The notes beneath the pieces were generated by a model. The model did no database searches and was not told the origin of the DNA. It worked only from the letters and a program-made list of their open reading frames with translations. The position numbers were made by a program, and so were the translations under genes. A DNA stretch of 64,000 bases from Siphonodentalium dalli (Eukaryota; Mollusca; Scaphopoda; Gadilida; Siphonodentaliidae), in assembly GCA_032622095.1 (NCBI GenBank), contig CP136063.1:25670987-25734986 (forward strand). The letters are read 5' to 3'. Within the stretch, counting starts at the first letter, position 1, and the number at the start of each line of letters is the position of its first letter. Shown piece after piece: positions 45,112 through 55,684 of the stretch.

Positions 45112-45435
45112 TTGAAGTACAGTAACCCCTACCAGGTTGGCAAAATTGCTGGAAATCGTCTATTGCTACCTGAAGAGCAACCTACCAAGTTGAAGGCTTT
45201 TACTGTATGTAAGCCAACTCACACAAGACAGAGGTTTAGCAAAGAAGAGGAAGAAGAAATAAGGAAATATTTCAAACATTATCTGGACAATAAAATTACT
45301 TCTCGTTCAAAAGATGTGAAACGCATACAAGAAATAAGCAGGAAGAATGATGGGACAATTTGTTATCGTTCTGTTGACAAAATAGTAAAGAAAATTAATG
45401 CTGAAAATCATAAGCGAAATGTATATAAAGAATAA
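45112..45435 (+). CDS. Short ORF with a Myb/SANT-like acidic-basic domain
   Basis: RQRFSKEEEEEIRKYFKHYL then DNKITSRSKDVKRIQEISRK and YRSVDKIVKKIN. The arrangement resembles a family of short C-terminal 'W-S-x-E-E ... V-x-x-H-F' helices found in uncharacterised animal proteins with DNA-binding fingers, though the usual Trp is Phe here. The start is an alternative codon, and an in-frame upstream exon is likely. Could be the last exon of a gene or a relic. Confidence 0.35.
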   Translation: MKYSNPYQVGKIAGNRLLLPEEQPTKLKAFTVCKPTHTRQRFSKEEEEEIRKYFKHYLDNKITSRSKDVKRIQEISRKNDGTICYRSVDKIVKKINAENHKRNVYKE

Positions 45436-45505
45436 CTTTTATTGACAGTTTTGTGCTTTTTGCTTGTGATTTTCAGCACTAATAGTGTATTCATTGGTCT
45501 TTTTT

Positions 45506-45753
45506 TTAACCCTTTGATGGCCAGGGGCCGATCTAATTGGCCCTAAACCTACACAATAAGTCTGTTAAAGAATATAATAAAATATATTAAAATTGTCAAA
45601 AATTGTAAAAAAAAAAAAAAAAAAAATTGTTAAGCCAATGCATTCTCTTATATATGCGAGGCGACCTATGGTCGACTCGCATATATAAGAGAATGCATTG
45701 GCACAGGGTATATGGGTTGATACAAAAATCGGACCTGGCACTCAAAGGGTTAA
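45506..45753. mobile_element. TTAA MITE, subfamily I, reverse orientation
   Basis: TTAACCCTTTGATGGCCAGG to ACCTGGCACTCAAAGGGTTAA with TTAA at both borders. A-run of 22 (45607-45628) and the 67-nt hairpin (about 45634-45700) in the opposite orientation to the 6156 copy. Confidence 0.87.
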
Positions 45754-46090
45754 TAAGTTGGTGCAAGGATATATTTTCCCCTAGTGTACTTATATATATG
45801 TTACTAGATAGTAGTGCTGTGTGGTTTACCAATTTCAGTTTCATATGAAAACCAAACCGAAACCGATTGGTCAACAAAAAACCTTTCTTCCGGTTTCAAT
45901 TAAGACCCATTTGTTGCTATTAAAATTGACACTCTTTCCTATGTACAATAAGCAAATACACAAATTGCTTCCATCTGCAGCTATTTCCCATGATAACAAA
46001 CATGTCCCAACAATTAAATTATTGTGCAACAGATCCATTTATAATCCATTCCAGAAGTTTATTGCTGGCATGGAACACATCCCAGTAGTT

Positions 46091-46305
46091 GTGGGGTTCC
46101 ACACAGGGGTATTCAAACTTCCTCAGTGTCCTTGTGGGGTTCCACACAAGGGTATTCAAACTTCCTCAGTGTCCTTGTGGGGTTCCACACAGGGGTATTC
46201 AAACTTCCTCAGTGTCCTTGTGGGGTTCCACACAGGGGTATTCAAATTTCCTCAGTGTCCTTGTGGGGTTCCACACAGGGGTATTCAAACTTCCTCAGTG
46301 TCCTA
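46091..46305. repeat. 43-bp tandem repeat, five copies
   Basis: GTGGGGTTCCACACAGGGGT then ATTCAAACTTCCTCAGTGTC CTT, starts at 46091, 46134, 46177, 46220 and 46263. Since 43 is not a multiple of 3, each frame cycles through all three translations (GVPHKGIQTSSVSLWGSTQG and so on), which explains the three overlapping ORFs. Confidence 0.9.
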
Positions 46306-46911
46306 TCAGCCAATTTAACTAGAAACACACAAATTTATATGCTCGACTACATGAATGTCGCGCGCTCACGTTTCTTTGCAAATTAGAGCTACTTATATTA
46401 TATAGTTTAATTACAATTGAGTTCGCTTTCCAATTTGTATTTGGCTAAATCCACAACTACAGAGAGCATGTAGCAATGTAGCTACCTTGACCTCGGCTCA
46501 AGTCAGCCTGTTCCTTTTTACGACAAATATACATCATCTGCAGCACTATGCAGCAATATGTGGCACATTAATTTTTTATTTTTTTTTCAACAAAATATTT
46601 ATCCAAAATAGTCAGTAGCCAGTATGACATTTCACTGATATGAGGCCAACGAGATGACCTAATTTCCAAAAGTTGCTGGTAGGAATATTGAAGTATACTA
46701 ATTTATACTAAACATAGTCAAATCATATGATGCGATTTAGTTCATTAATAGTTAATATGTCACATTGTATAACAACGGACATGCAAAATAACTATTATGC
46801 ACAACCACTGGTGTTGGTGTTTTAAAAATTGGAAAATAAGTTGCGTAATTATTTGCAAATAGACTATTTCAGTGCTGGTGTCGTCAACAAATTAATTTCA
46901 ATCTAGTATCT
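46306..46911. other. No gene recognised
   Basis: AT-rich spacer upstream of the recombinase fragment. Confidence 0.4.
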
Positions 46912-47409
46912 TTGAAAGTATGTGCCGATTTCCTTGCTCATTTATTTAATGAAGGCCCATCATATTCCGCCATTAGTGGTTATCGATCCATGCTCTCTGC
47001 TATGTTTCCCCCAGTGGACAATTTTTCGATGGGGCAGCATCCTAACATTGTACGTATGCTAAAAGGGGTTTTCAATAAACGACTCCCTGCAAAACATCTT
47101 TGTCCTAATTGGGATCTTCCTTTCCTTTTAGAATGTCTGAAGAAAGAACCATTCGAACCATTAACAGATGCTCCAGTGAAGATGGTCACATGGAAGACCG
47201 TTATTCTACTTGCCATCACTTCATTCCGCAGAGCCAGTGACTTGCAAGCCTTTCAGTTAGGACAAGGTTACATCAACATTCAGAACCAAGGTATTCTGTT
47301 TCGTCGTGTTGTGTCAATTTTCATTCCTGCCATTGAAGAATGTCCGGCACTGGATCCACGACGTTATCTCTTACCATCTTTAATAGTGATTGAAATAAAA
47401 TCAAAATAG
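46912..47409 (+). pseudogene. Tyrosine recombinase fragment (DIRS-like)
   Basis: CADFLAHLFNEGPSYSAISG YRSMLSAMF is the N-terminal SAM-like core-binding part of retroelement tyrosine recombinases. MLKGVFNKRLP and NWDLPFLLECL follow, then WKTVILLAITSFRRASDLQA, the first catalytic-domain helix with the active-site Arg (SFRRASDL). The frame ends at 47407, before the H-x-x-R and Tyr motifs, so it cannot be active. The order and the word pattern point to DIRS/Ngaro-type retrotransposons; a Crypton is the alternative. No RT is next to it. Confidence 0.75.
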
Positions 47410-47551
47410 AAGACTACCTGCTCAATAAGATCAAAGTTTATTGGCAATTGTTACTACAATGTCCGTATTTCCTAACTTTCAAGCAAATTTATTTGCTCAC
47501 CCCCTCCCCTTGAAATATCATGTTTAACAAGGGGTACGCATCTAAGATGCT

Positions 47552-48182
47552 TTTGTCGAGTTTTTTGGCAGTCCAACCAAACTTCTGCCAATAAGGTGCA
47601 CAACTTCGGGGAAAAAAGTCGGACGGTGGTATATTATTGCAATAGACCTATATACCAAATATCAATTGAATCTGTTAATAATTCATTGAGTTATCGCACT
47701 AACAGTGATAAAATTGTTATTAAAATAGACAAACTAAGACCCATAACTCCGGATTTTTTTTCCGGACAAACCAGGTTTTTGAACTCGTCCGAGATATTGT
47801 TGCAAGAGACTCATATACCAAATATTGTTTAAATCGGTTAATATTTCATTGAGTTTGTCGCGCTAACGGTGATAACATTGCTAAAAATAGACAAACTAAG
47901 ACCCATAACTCCGCGAAAAACATTTGGACAAACCTGTTTTTCGAACTCGTCCGAGATATTGTTGCAAGACACTCATACACCAAATATTGTTGTAATCAGT
48001 TAATATTTCATCGAGTTATCGCGCTATCGGTGACAAAATTGCTAAAAAATAGAAAAACTAAGGCCCATAACTTCGCGAAAAAAATTTGGACAAACCTGGA
48101 TTTCTAACTCGTCCGAGATATTGTTGCCCGCCAACCGTCCCTCGCCAAACCATAAGTCGAGTTTTTGAAAAACTCGACTAAA
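47552..48182. repeat. 'CCATAACTCCG' repeat element with GTCGAGTTTT ends
   Basis: Starts near TTGTCGAGTTTTTTGG and ends AAGTCGAGTTTTTGAAAAAC TCGAC. It has three internal units of about 150 bp (GACCCATAACTCCG, GAACTCGTCCGAGATATTGT, CAAATATTGTT). Relative of the repeat inside the Penelope-like element (31819-32440). Confidence 0.75.
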
Positions 48183-48830
48183 AATTGCCTCGCTGCCAGC
48201 TGATATGTTACATAATATATATTCTACTAATCTTCTTTCTGAAGGATTAATTTACAACATTGTTTTTGATCCCTCTCTGCCCACTACCACTCCATCGAGT
48301 GTGTATATGACAATATGACAATTATACAGTATGTGTTTCTTAAATCAACAATTCTTTCCACTTACTGCACTATAGTTCCGTCAATCTGAAGTTTAACACA
48401 GAACAAATTACTATAAATTTGATTTAACAATTAATATGTCTAAATAAGTATAACAAAATCCCCATGAATCCGAAAACGGAAAGAATTATTTTTTTATAAT
48501 TTCTGTATATTCAGACTATAATTCAGTTCTGTTTCTGGAAACTATTATCTCATCCTTTTTCCTGACATGGCCATGGGGATTAATTCAAATATTAATGAGG
48601 CCGAGCCCAGAGATATGCAGGACTTGCTGCCGTTGTCAGGATATTGAATGCAACACTGGACGATAACAGTGACTGTGATGAGTATTCAGATGCTCCAAGT
48701 AGTGACGAAGCAGAACCCCACCACACCAGGAAGTTAACCCTTTATAGTGCCCCATATAGATGGGAGCAGACGACACTCTGCAGTGCATGCTTCCATCTGT
48801 GTGAGTCTCCCTGTGGGATAAATCTCTTAA
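48183..48830. other. No supported gene; possible short acidic ORF
   Basis: An ORF from 48644 starts NATLDDNSDCDEYSDAPSSD and then runs into a MITE at 48831. The acidic start could be a gene remnant (for example a transposase N-terminus), but this is weak. Confidence 0.25.
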
Positions 48831-48990
48831 TTAACCCTTTACCCAACAAAATGGCCAAAAACGCCCAAATAAAGCTTCAACAGCCTAAAATATCTTCGGT
48901 CTGTCTCAATAACACCATACAAATATGGATATCATTGGAACCGGTTCACTGACCACATTGTGATGGTTACAGTTATGCCCTGTGCCAATG
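48831..48990. mobile_element. TTAA MITE, subfamily II, truncated at the hairpin
   Basis: TTAACCCTTTACCCAACAAA, then the complete left subterminal block to CCCTGTGCCAATG, where similarity ends abruptly at the first bases of the hairpin. The break at the base of the palindrome suggests loss of the hairpin by deletion. Confidence 0.8.
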
Positions 48991-50969
48991 TGTCCAACGA
49001 AGACTTTGTTGACCCTGGGGATGAGTTTCTCTCTAGACAGGTTCTTGGGGAAGAGCCGATTCAACAATGCGAGGAAGCTAAGGCGGACGCAGCTGATGAA
49101 TGTCGCGTTGTGACATGGGGGTGTTGCCCACCTCCGCATACAGACCCCTGCAGAATCGGTTTCGTGGGATCAGGAGGTTGTTGTTATGGATAGACATCTC
49201 ATGTGTCAAACCAAGAAGAACTGGTTGCGTAAGGGAGAGTGTTCCAACCCATCAGAAGTGCCAAAGTCATAAACTATATGAACTATAAATAATAGTAAAA
49301 ATATTATTCTTTTTTTAGTAGGGAGGATTGTAATAAAATTACCTCGTTATCACTTCTAGTTCCGTGTGTACATCTTTTCAGCTATTTGTTTCAAGCATAT
49401 GCTACTTTATGACTTCATTTCTTGTGTTATACTTTTAAAAATAGTAATCTGCTTCTTGTTCCTCACAAAATTTACTCTCTTCAATATAGCGACAACACAA
49501 GTTTATGAAAAAAATCAAGTGGTGATCAAATTTTCAATGTTTTTCATAGCCAGAGACATCTACCATCATATAGAAAGCAACAACAAAAATTCCTATGAAT
49601 ATTGTTTTTTTGCCAATTTTTTTTAATTCGGACTTCGGAAAAAAAATTCTGTCAACTCATTATGTCACCCAGAAGTTGCCAAATAATGTCTGTAGACACT
49701 GCTAATGTGCTTTCCACTCTTAATTCATTGTAGTTATATCTCTCCTACATTAGTCTGTTGTTCGTGGTGGTGTATTAAGGGACAATTGTAAGATCAATTG
49801 TCTTTTTTCAGTTAGGATATGTGAAGATTGTATGTTATATATTTGGTTTCCAGCAATAACACTAATAAATGTAGAATGATTTGTTGAAAACTTGTATATG
49901 CCTGATAAATCATCAGCACATGTGGTTAAATTTAACCCGGAGGTTGATTGACATGAGACAACAACGAAGACAATCGCCAGGTATATAAGTAACAGATCTT
50001 GGGCAAGACCAATGGTTAATTTTTATTACAGAATACAAAACTATCCTGTAATGCAACTTCATGTCCCCAAGCATCCAGACTACAATAAATAAAACTGGCG
50101 TCGGATGAATACATTATAAGGTGATCTTGAGAAGTTGAGTTGTACAGTTCCGGTAGTATAGAAGGACATGATAGACTCCAGTTATTATCGCATAACCATT
50201 TTTACATGTACTGAATGGAAGTTCCCACTCAGTTATAAAAGTGCATTGGAATGGTCTATAATCATTTGGTGGGTTTTCAGGAAAATATAAGCAGACGACA
50301 GATGCAAGTATAACACAAATAAAAGTACATTTTAGGGAAGTGTTCTATAATAAGTTCAACAATTACAAGCTATCGTTTGATTTGTTAAACTTGAATATTA
50401 TCTGAGCATTCCCTTATGGGTCACTACTCATCAATGAGTATTTGCTAGAATAGTTTTAAGAAAATACCACATACTTTCTTTTCATAAATGAAAATTGACT
50501 AACATTTGAGTTAGATGTGTTATTTGTTTCGATAAAAAAGGGACTACTCCTGCCGAACAATCAACATTGTTGATGTTGATATCGGTATATGTGGAGGGGG
50601 GTCCTGGTAACTATAAATCACATGGTACAGTTAACCTAAATAAAGTTGATGTGTATCTTGTACCTAAATCATAGAATACAAGTAGTACCGGTACCTCAAT
50701 CTTGGGCTTTCTTTGACCCGCAGATTTACATGAACGGGCTCAAACAATGTAAACAGGAAGTTGTCTAGCCTAAAATGTTGTTCACAATATATTATTAATG
50801 AATTTATTTCATATTATCAACACAACAATCAATTATTTTCTTCAAATTCTTGAGGCAAATGTTAATGTCTTTGAGAAGGATATGAGAAGAATGTCAACAG
50901 CATTGATTTTTGAAGGACATCAGCATTAACTAAGTCATATCACGATTAAAATGCCTACAAAAATAAAGT
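48991..50969. other. No gene recognised
   Basis: An acidic frame (NEDFVDPGDEFLSRQVLGEE, 48990-49110) directly follows the truncated MITE; it has no known domain. The rest is AT-rich with A/T runs. Confidence 0.3.
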
Positions 50970-52210
50970 TATGACTCCATAGCGAATTGGATTACGGTAC
51001 CAATTACATGACATGAAAGTTATTGAATATTTGTTCATTTTTTTATGCATGAAAATAGGTTATCTATTCAGCTGATTATTACATACAAAAAAAATTAAGC
51101 TTGGAATTTGACCATGTCTATGATTAATATGAATGTTCGTTGTGCACTATTACTTATTATTCCCCCAACATTTTAATTATTTAAATGGTTATATACATAA
51201 TTAAATAATTATTTGGTCATTCGTCAAAATGACAGCCACCATGTAAACACTATTAAATTAAACTAAATTTGTTTCAATATATTATCTTTGACAAAATTGC
51301 ACCTCAAACTTAATTACAATTGTCTGGTTCACATCCCGGTGTGTTAAAAAAATTGCTTGTTCAACGCTTTATTTAATACTTTTGTTATACTCTTTAAATC
51401 GCTACAAAAACTACAAGTTTGCTCAGTGACAGGTCTGACCAGACTTCTGTTGTCGCCAACACGTGGTGTAGGCCTACTATATGTACTAGCATTGTCGTTT
51501 CCCGAGAATTTGGGCAGAACTTCCGCTGGAGGCGCTTGCCAGATCCTTAACACCACCCGACCCAATCAAATTAAAATTTGGGCAGAACTTCCCCTAGAGG
51601 CGCGAGCCAGATCATTATAATCAATCAAATGGATAATTTGGGCAGTTAATGCACATTGAAGAATACTACTGTGGCTAGAGAACTTAATTCATAGTCATGC
51701 GGGCAGAACTTCTCATACTATTCCCTCCATACCATTGCCGCACAATGTAAATAATGTTGATTCTTGTAGGGTAGTGGTATTTACGAAGTCAAAACACAAT
51801 GAAAATGCTAGCCAAAAATAAAATAAAAATATGCATTCCATAGCCAATTGGATTACCAATAATATGGCACGTGAGTTACTGGAAGTTACTGACCATTCCT
51901 TCAACTTTTTTATGCACGAAAATAGGCTACCTTTTCAGACGATTATTACCTTCAAAAAAATAATAACATGGAATACAACCTTGTCCAACATTAATGCCAA
52001 TATTTATTATGCATTGTCATTTATTTGTATTCTAAAATTTTAATGTATAACTTGTTACAAAATCAAAGCAAAGTTCGATGGGGTCATTTATCGATATCAA
52101 AATGGTGGCCACACAACACAAGTCAAACAGAATTTATTTCACTTACAGTTGACAATATTTCACCTGAAACTCAATTACAATTGTTTGGTGCACACTCCGA
52201 TTGTCCATTT
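50970..52210. repeat. Two diverged copies of a unit of about 840 bp
   Basis: 50990-51335 and 51827-52195 share in order CCATAGCSAATTGGATTAC, TTTTTTATGCAYGAAAATAGG, TTCAGMYGATTATTAC and ACTYAATTACAATTGTYTGG. Between them lies a 90-bp duplication around GGGCAGAACTTCC (51510 and 51580). An old tandem or segmental duplication. The longest ORF (51831, 70 codons) has no known domain. Confidence 0.6.
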
Positions 52211-52616
52211 ACCTATTTTAGACAGAAAAGTAAGTAGTTTATCCAATAATTTATTGAATTTATATCACTTTTGAGCTCTGCAAAAAGACACGTTTTCCTC
52301 ATTCACAGATTGAGAAACCGGAAATGGCCGGAACACTGTTGTCGCTATTCAATAGCTTTTTTGTCATATTTTTATTTGTATTTCGTATTTTTATATTTTC
52401 GTGGTAGTTTCTCCCGGAAGGAAGTTCTAAGAAAGGAGCGTTTTGATTGGTTGTTTCTCTCGGGTGGTCTTGTCATCCATTCTGACTCATTTCGCGTTGC
52501 CCGATTGTTCAGAATGGAATAATCCACCCAGATAGGGCTCGGGATAGATCTGATGATGACGATCCCGTGATAGGTTTCGCCGCAACCGGTCTCTGTCCGA
52601 GGAGGGTCCTGCAAAT
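52211..52616. other. No gene recognised
   Basis: Includes an IR-like patch of GC-rich sequence near 52390-52500 but no supported feature. Confidence 0.3.
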
Positions 52617-53030
52617 ATGCGCCCCCAGCATAGGGTTCACGACGAATATGACAATCAAGACAATTCAGATTTTGAAGACCGTCCGCCCGAAAGACACGCC
52701 CAATTTGAGGGCCGTCGTCACCCAGAAAATAATGAGAATCAGTGGGATCAGGAAAGGGGTCGGCCTGGCCCAGCCTCTCATATGGGCCCGCAAGATATCA
52801 GATTCAATGAAAACGACCAATTTGATGCAAATAACAATAATAGGGATCCTAGACCGAGAATTCCCAAAACTTTGGAATATGATGGCAGTCAAAGCTGGCA
52901 GCCATTTCAATTAAAATTTATCCACATGTAGAATTATGAAAATTGGGATGAGCAAGAAAGTATTAATTGTTTGTGCTGGTGCTTGCAAGGCAAAGCCAGC
53001 GAGTACTTTGCAACAATGCTAAAGCAGGAC
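52617..53030 (+). pseudogene. Gypsy Gag fragment
   Basis: A hydrophilic N-terminal region rich in Asn, Asp, Arg and Pro leads to RIPKTLEYDGSQSWQPFQLK, then a TAG at 52929 and, in the same frame, NWDEQESINCLCWCLQGKAS EYFATML. 'P-x-x-YDG...W..F..KF' followed by 'LxGxAxxYF' is the start of the Gag domain of Gypsy-type retrotransposons. Similarity ends around 53030, where hAT sequence begins. Confidence 0.7.
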
Positions 53031-53384
53031 TCTTGGATGTCTTGGAAAATAATGCGAAAAATCAGAAAACTGACGATGATCTGTTTGACTTCATGCAAGA
53101 GGAAACTGCCATGCTGACCGACCGACTCAGATGAGCTGACCAACTACTTGAAGGAACCATGCATGCCAATGACTGCCGACCAACTTCTGTTCTGGAAGAA
53201 TCACACCAGCAACTATCCCGGTCTCAACTTACTAGCAGCAACTCACCTCTGTATACCAGCATCATCTGCACCCGTAGAACGTCTATTCAGTGTTGCTGGG
53301 AAAGTGTTCAGACCTGACAGATGTAGAATGAAGGACGCAACATTCGAACGCCTCATGATGGTCAAGTGCAACAGCCACATCTAA
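53031..53384 (+). pseudogene. hAT transposase C-terminal dimerisation domain
   Basis: DELTNYLKEPCMPMTADQLL FWK, then YPGLNLLAATHLCIPASSAP and VERLFSVAGKVF, the conserved hAT C-terminal (hATC) domain, ending with a normal stop at 53382. Upstream a second frame (KTDDDLFDFMQEE) probably is its own preceding segment, one frameshift away. Family features match ZBED-type hAT elements, as does the N-terminal half at 58608. The two could be pieces of one family but lie 5.3 kb apart. Confidence 0.85.
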
Positions 53385-53519
53385 ATGACTCTGAATAGTG
53401 TGATAGTGCTTGTGATTATGTTGTTTTTGTTCATTTTCGTTATATGTTTATGTTATGTGCTTCATTTTATTTTGATATCCAATAAAGTTTATAAAAAAAA
53501 TCATTTTATTTACTCAACA

Positions 53520-53625
53520 AGTCCATCTCAAATGTAATGGTAATGAGAATGCATTACTTTTCAAAGTAATGGTAATGGTAATGCATTACATTGAGTTTTC
53601 TATGTAAAGGTAATGAAAATAAAAG
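53520..53625. repeat. TAATGGTAATG low-complexity repeat
   Basis: AATGCATTAC and TAATGGTAATGGTAATGCAT recur here and continue at 54370-54400 on the other side of the next element, so that element inserted into this simple repeat. Confidence 0.7.
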
Positions 53626-53638
53626 GTCGCAGACCACA

Positions 53639-54361
53639 TGTCCCCCGACTCGAGTGGTAAACTTCATGATTGGAATTGTTAGAAGGATACTATTTGCAAC
53701 AATGTTATACAGTATATAGATGTTGCAAACCACCGCAAAATTTCTTGGACAAAACAACCCGATGAACAAACGCATGCAAACGCGAAAAAATGATATTTTT
53801 GTATTAGCTATATAGATGTTGCATATCACCAACATGTTAGGAACAATATCCCAAAGTTTCAAATCTCTACATTTAAAACTGTAGGTGGAGTTGATTACAC
53901 CATGAAGGTACCCAATCTCATCCAAAAGGCAAAAATGTTCCAAATTTTCTAAGTCGAAAACCCCCCAAAAATATGGAAAAAATGATATTTTTGATTAGCT
54001 ATATAGATGTTGCAAATCACCAACATGTTAGGAACAATATCCCAGAGTTTCAAATCTCTACATTTAAAACTGTAGGAGGAGTTGATTACACCATGAAGGT
54101 ACCCAATCTCATCCAAAAGGCAAAAATGTTCCAAATTTTCTAAGTCGAAAACCCCCCCAAAAATATGGAAAAATTTATATTTTTGATTAGCTATATAGAT
54201 GTTGCAAATCACCAACATGTTAGGAACAATATCCCAGAGTTTCAAATCTCTACGTTTAAAACTGTAGGAGGAGTTGATTACACCATGAAGGTACCCAGGC
54301 ACGGACGCACGGACGCACGAGGGTCATTTCTATAGTCCTCCGACGGAAACGTCGGGGGACA
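53639..54361. mobile_element. TIR-bounded element with a 192-bp tandem core
   Basis: TGTCCCCCGAC (53639-53649) and GTCGGGGGACA (54351-54361) are perfect inverted ends. The interior holds a 191-192-bp unit (TATAGATGTTGCAAATCACC, AACATGTTAGGAACAATATC, GAGTTGATTACACCATGAAG, AAGTCGAAAACCCCCC) with TATAGATGTT at 53811, 54002 and 54194 plus a partial first copy. It is followed by CACGGACGCACGGACGCACG before the right end. The minus-strand ORFs (about 64-codon period) are artefacts of the repeat. The flanking TAATGGTAATG repeat shows it is an insertion. Confidence 0.75.
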
Positions 54362-54389
54362 AAAATGTCAAGTAATAGTAATCGTAATG

Positions 54390-54747
54390 CATTACTTTGC
54401 AGTGGAATGGACCCATCCCTGGTCCATTCCGGTGGAGCCCGAATGCCCAGCGGGCATGCAGGTATTATTGGGATGCACCTGGACCAAGTCCGGGTGGAGC
54501 TCCCGAATTATAGGGTGTTACCCGAAGATCTGTTGTCAGCAGAACCCGGCACTATGGGATCCTAACCCATAGGTGGCTGCGGGTGGCATGCTCTTGTTCG
54601 GGGATTGGCCAGGTAGGACCGCTCGAATCCACGTGCCCACTGTACCATAGGGATTTCGGTTGGCCATGGGCATTAGCCCGGACTTTATTGGAACGGATCG
54701 GGGGAGGTGGAGGTGTAGCGTGAGACGGTTGGTGAGAAGAAACTAGC
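54390..54747. other. GC-rich island without a recognisable gene
   Basis: About 350 bp with a clearly higher G+C content than its surroundings (for example GTGGAGCCCGAATGCCCAGC). It could be the 5' region or promoter of a retroelement or a fragment of structural RNA, but I see no rRNA or tRNA signature. Confidence 0.4.
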
Positions 54748-54885
54748 ATGTCTGGTTATGTCGATAACTTATGCGATATTGTTGATAATACTACCAAGGG
54801 AACTCAGACAATCTTCACAGGACCAATCTTAATATCTGACTCCAACATCCTCTTGGCCTTATACAGTGCTGATCATGAAGTGTGA
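54748..54885 (+). CDS. Small ORF (45 residues), not recognised
   Basis: ATG at 54748 follows the GC-rich island. MSGYVDNLCDIVDNTTKGTQ then TIFTGPILISDSNILLALYS, stop at 54883. AGAAGAAACTA upstream of it is repeated downstream (about 54893). Possibly coding; no family. Confidence 0.25.
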   Translation: MSGYVDNLCDIVDNTTKGTQTIFTGPILISDSNILLALYSADHEV

Positions 54886-55298
54886 ATGGCGAGAAGAAAC
54901 TAATACCAATAGAGACAGTTATTGTATAATCTGAACACACTTGCTATACTAATCCTGTATTCCTAACCATGCCGTTCCAATATCTGGAGGACATTGGATT
55001 TGATGTTGATAGTATATTTGTAGCGTGAGAGGGTTAACTAATTGTAGTAAAATCTTTCTAATTAAGTTCTATGTTCGCCCCATTTTACGTAAATTTACTT
55101 TCCTAATGTTCAACATGATTTATATCGTAAATCTATTTGTCGTGTTCGTACTATTTCATCAGTTTGATGCTTTTTATTTCACATATCGCTTTGTTGATCT
55201 GTAACTATCATAATTGTAAATATTACGGGAAATCCTACGTGCCACGTGATGTGCATTGCTATGTTATTTTTAACGGCCTTGTTTCCGGTTGGCTGGGC

Positions 55299-55383
55299 AT
55301 AAATACCGTCCAACCGCCAAAGTCGCTGGCTTTCAACTTTCTCTCTCGGCATAGCAACTTACGTCACTTTGTCAACAACGATG
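55299..55383 (+). promoter_or_regulatory. Candidate core promoter (TATA box, CRE-like site)
   Basis: CATAAATA (55299-55306), then a pyrimidine-rich stretch about 30 bp on (TTTCAACTTTCTCTCTCGGC) and TTACGTCA, a CRE half-palindrome (55359-55366), 15 bp before an ATG (55381). The arrangement is promoter-like. It precedes a 49-residue ORF (55381-55530, MQGHSNDFHYN...) and the gag-like ORF at 55685. Confidence 0.3.
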
Positions 55384-55684
55384 CAAGGGCATTCCAACGA
55401 CTTTCATTACAATCGAGCTCAATTCCAAGCGTATATCAGCCGTATTTCCATACGCATCATGGCGACATGTCTGGCTACTATTATAGAGAATGCACAGCTA
55501 GCAATCTTGGTGATTGCACTTTCCGTTTAGGTAATTTCAACGTATATTTCATGCACTTTTCGACTTAGTAAATTTCCCCTTAGTAATGTTCATTCTCAAA
55601 ATTTAACTATTGCGCATTTGTCTACCCGTATTAAAACACAATAGCAATATTACCAAACATATTTAAAACCAATTTCCTTGCAAA

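Noticed and set aside
46089-46386. Overlapping ORFs with repeated GFHTGVFKLPQCPCG / GSTQGYSNFLSVL peptides
   Set aside because: They are the three readings of a 43-bp tandem repeat; no start, domain or flanking coding sequence.
53554-54302. Minus-strand ORFs with YLHGVINSSYSFK repeats
   Set aside because: Products of the 192-bp tandem repeat, again a multiple of 3.
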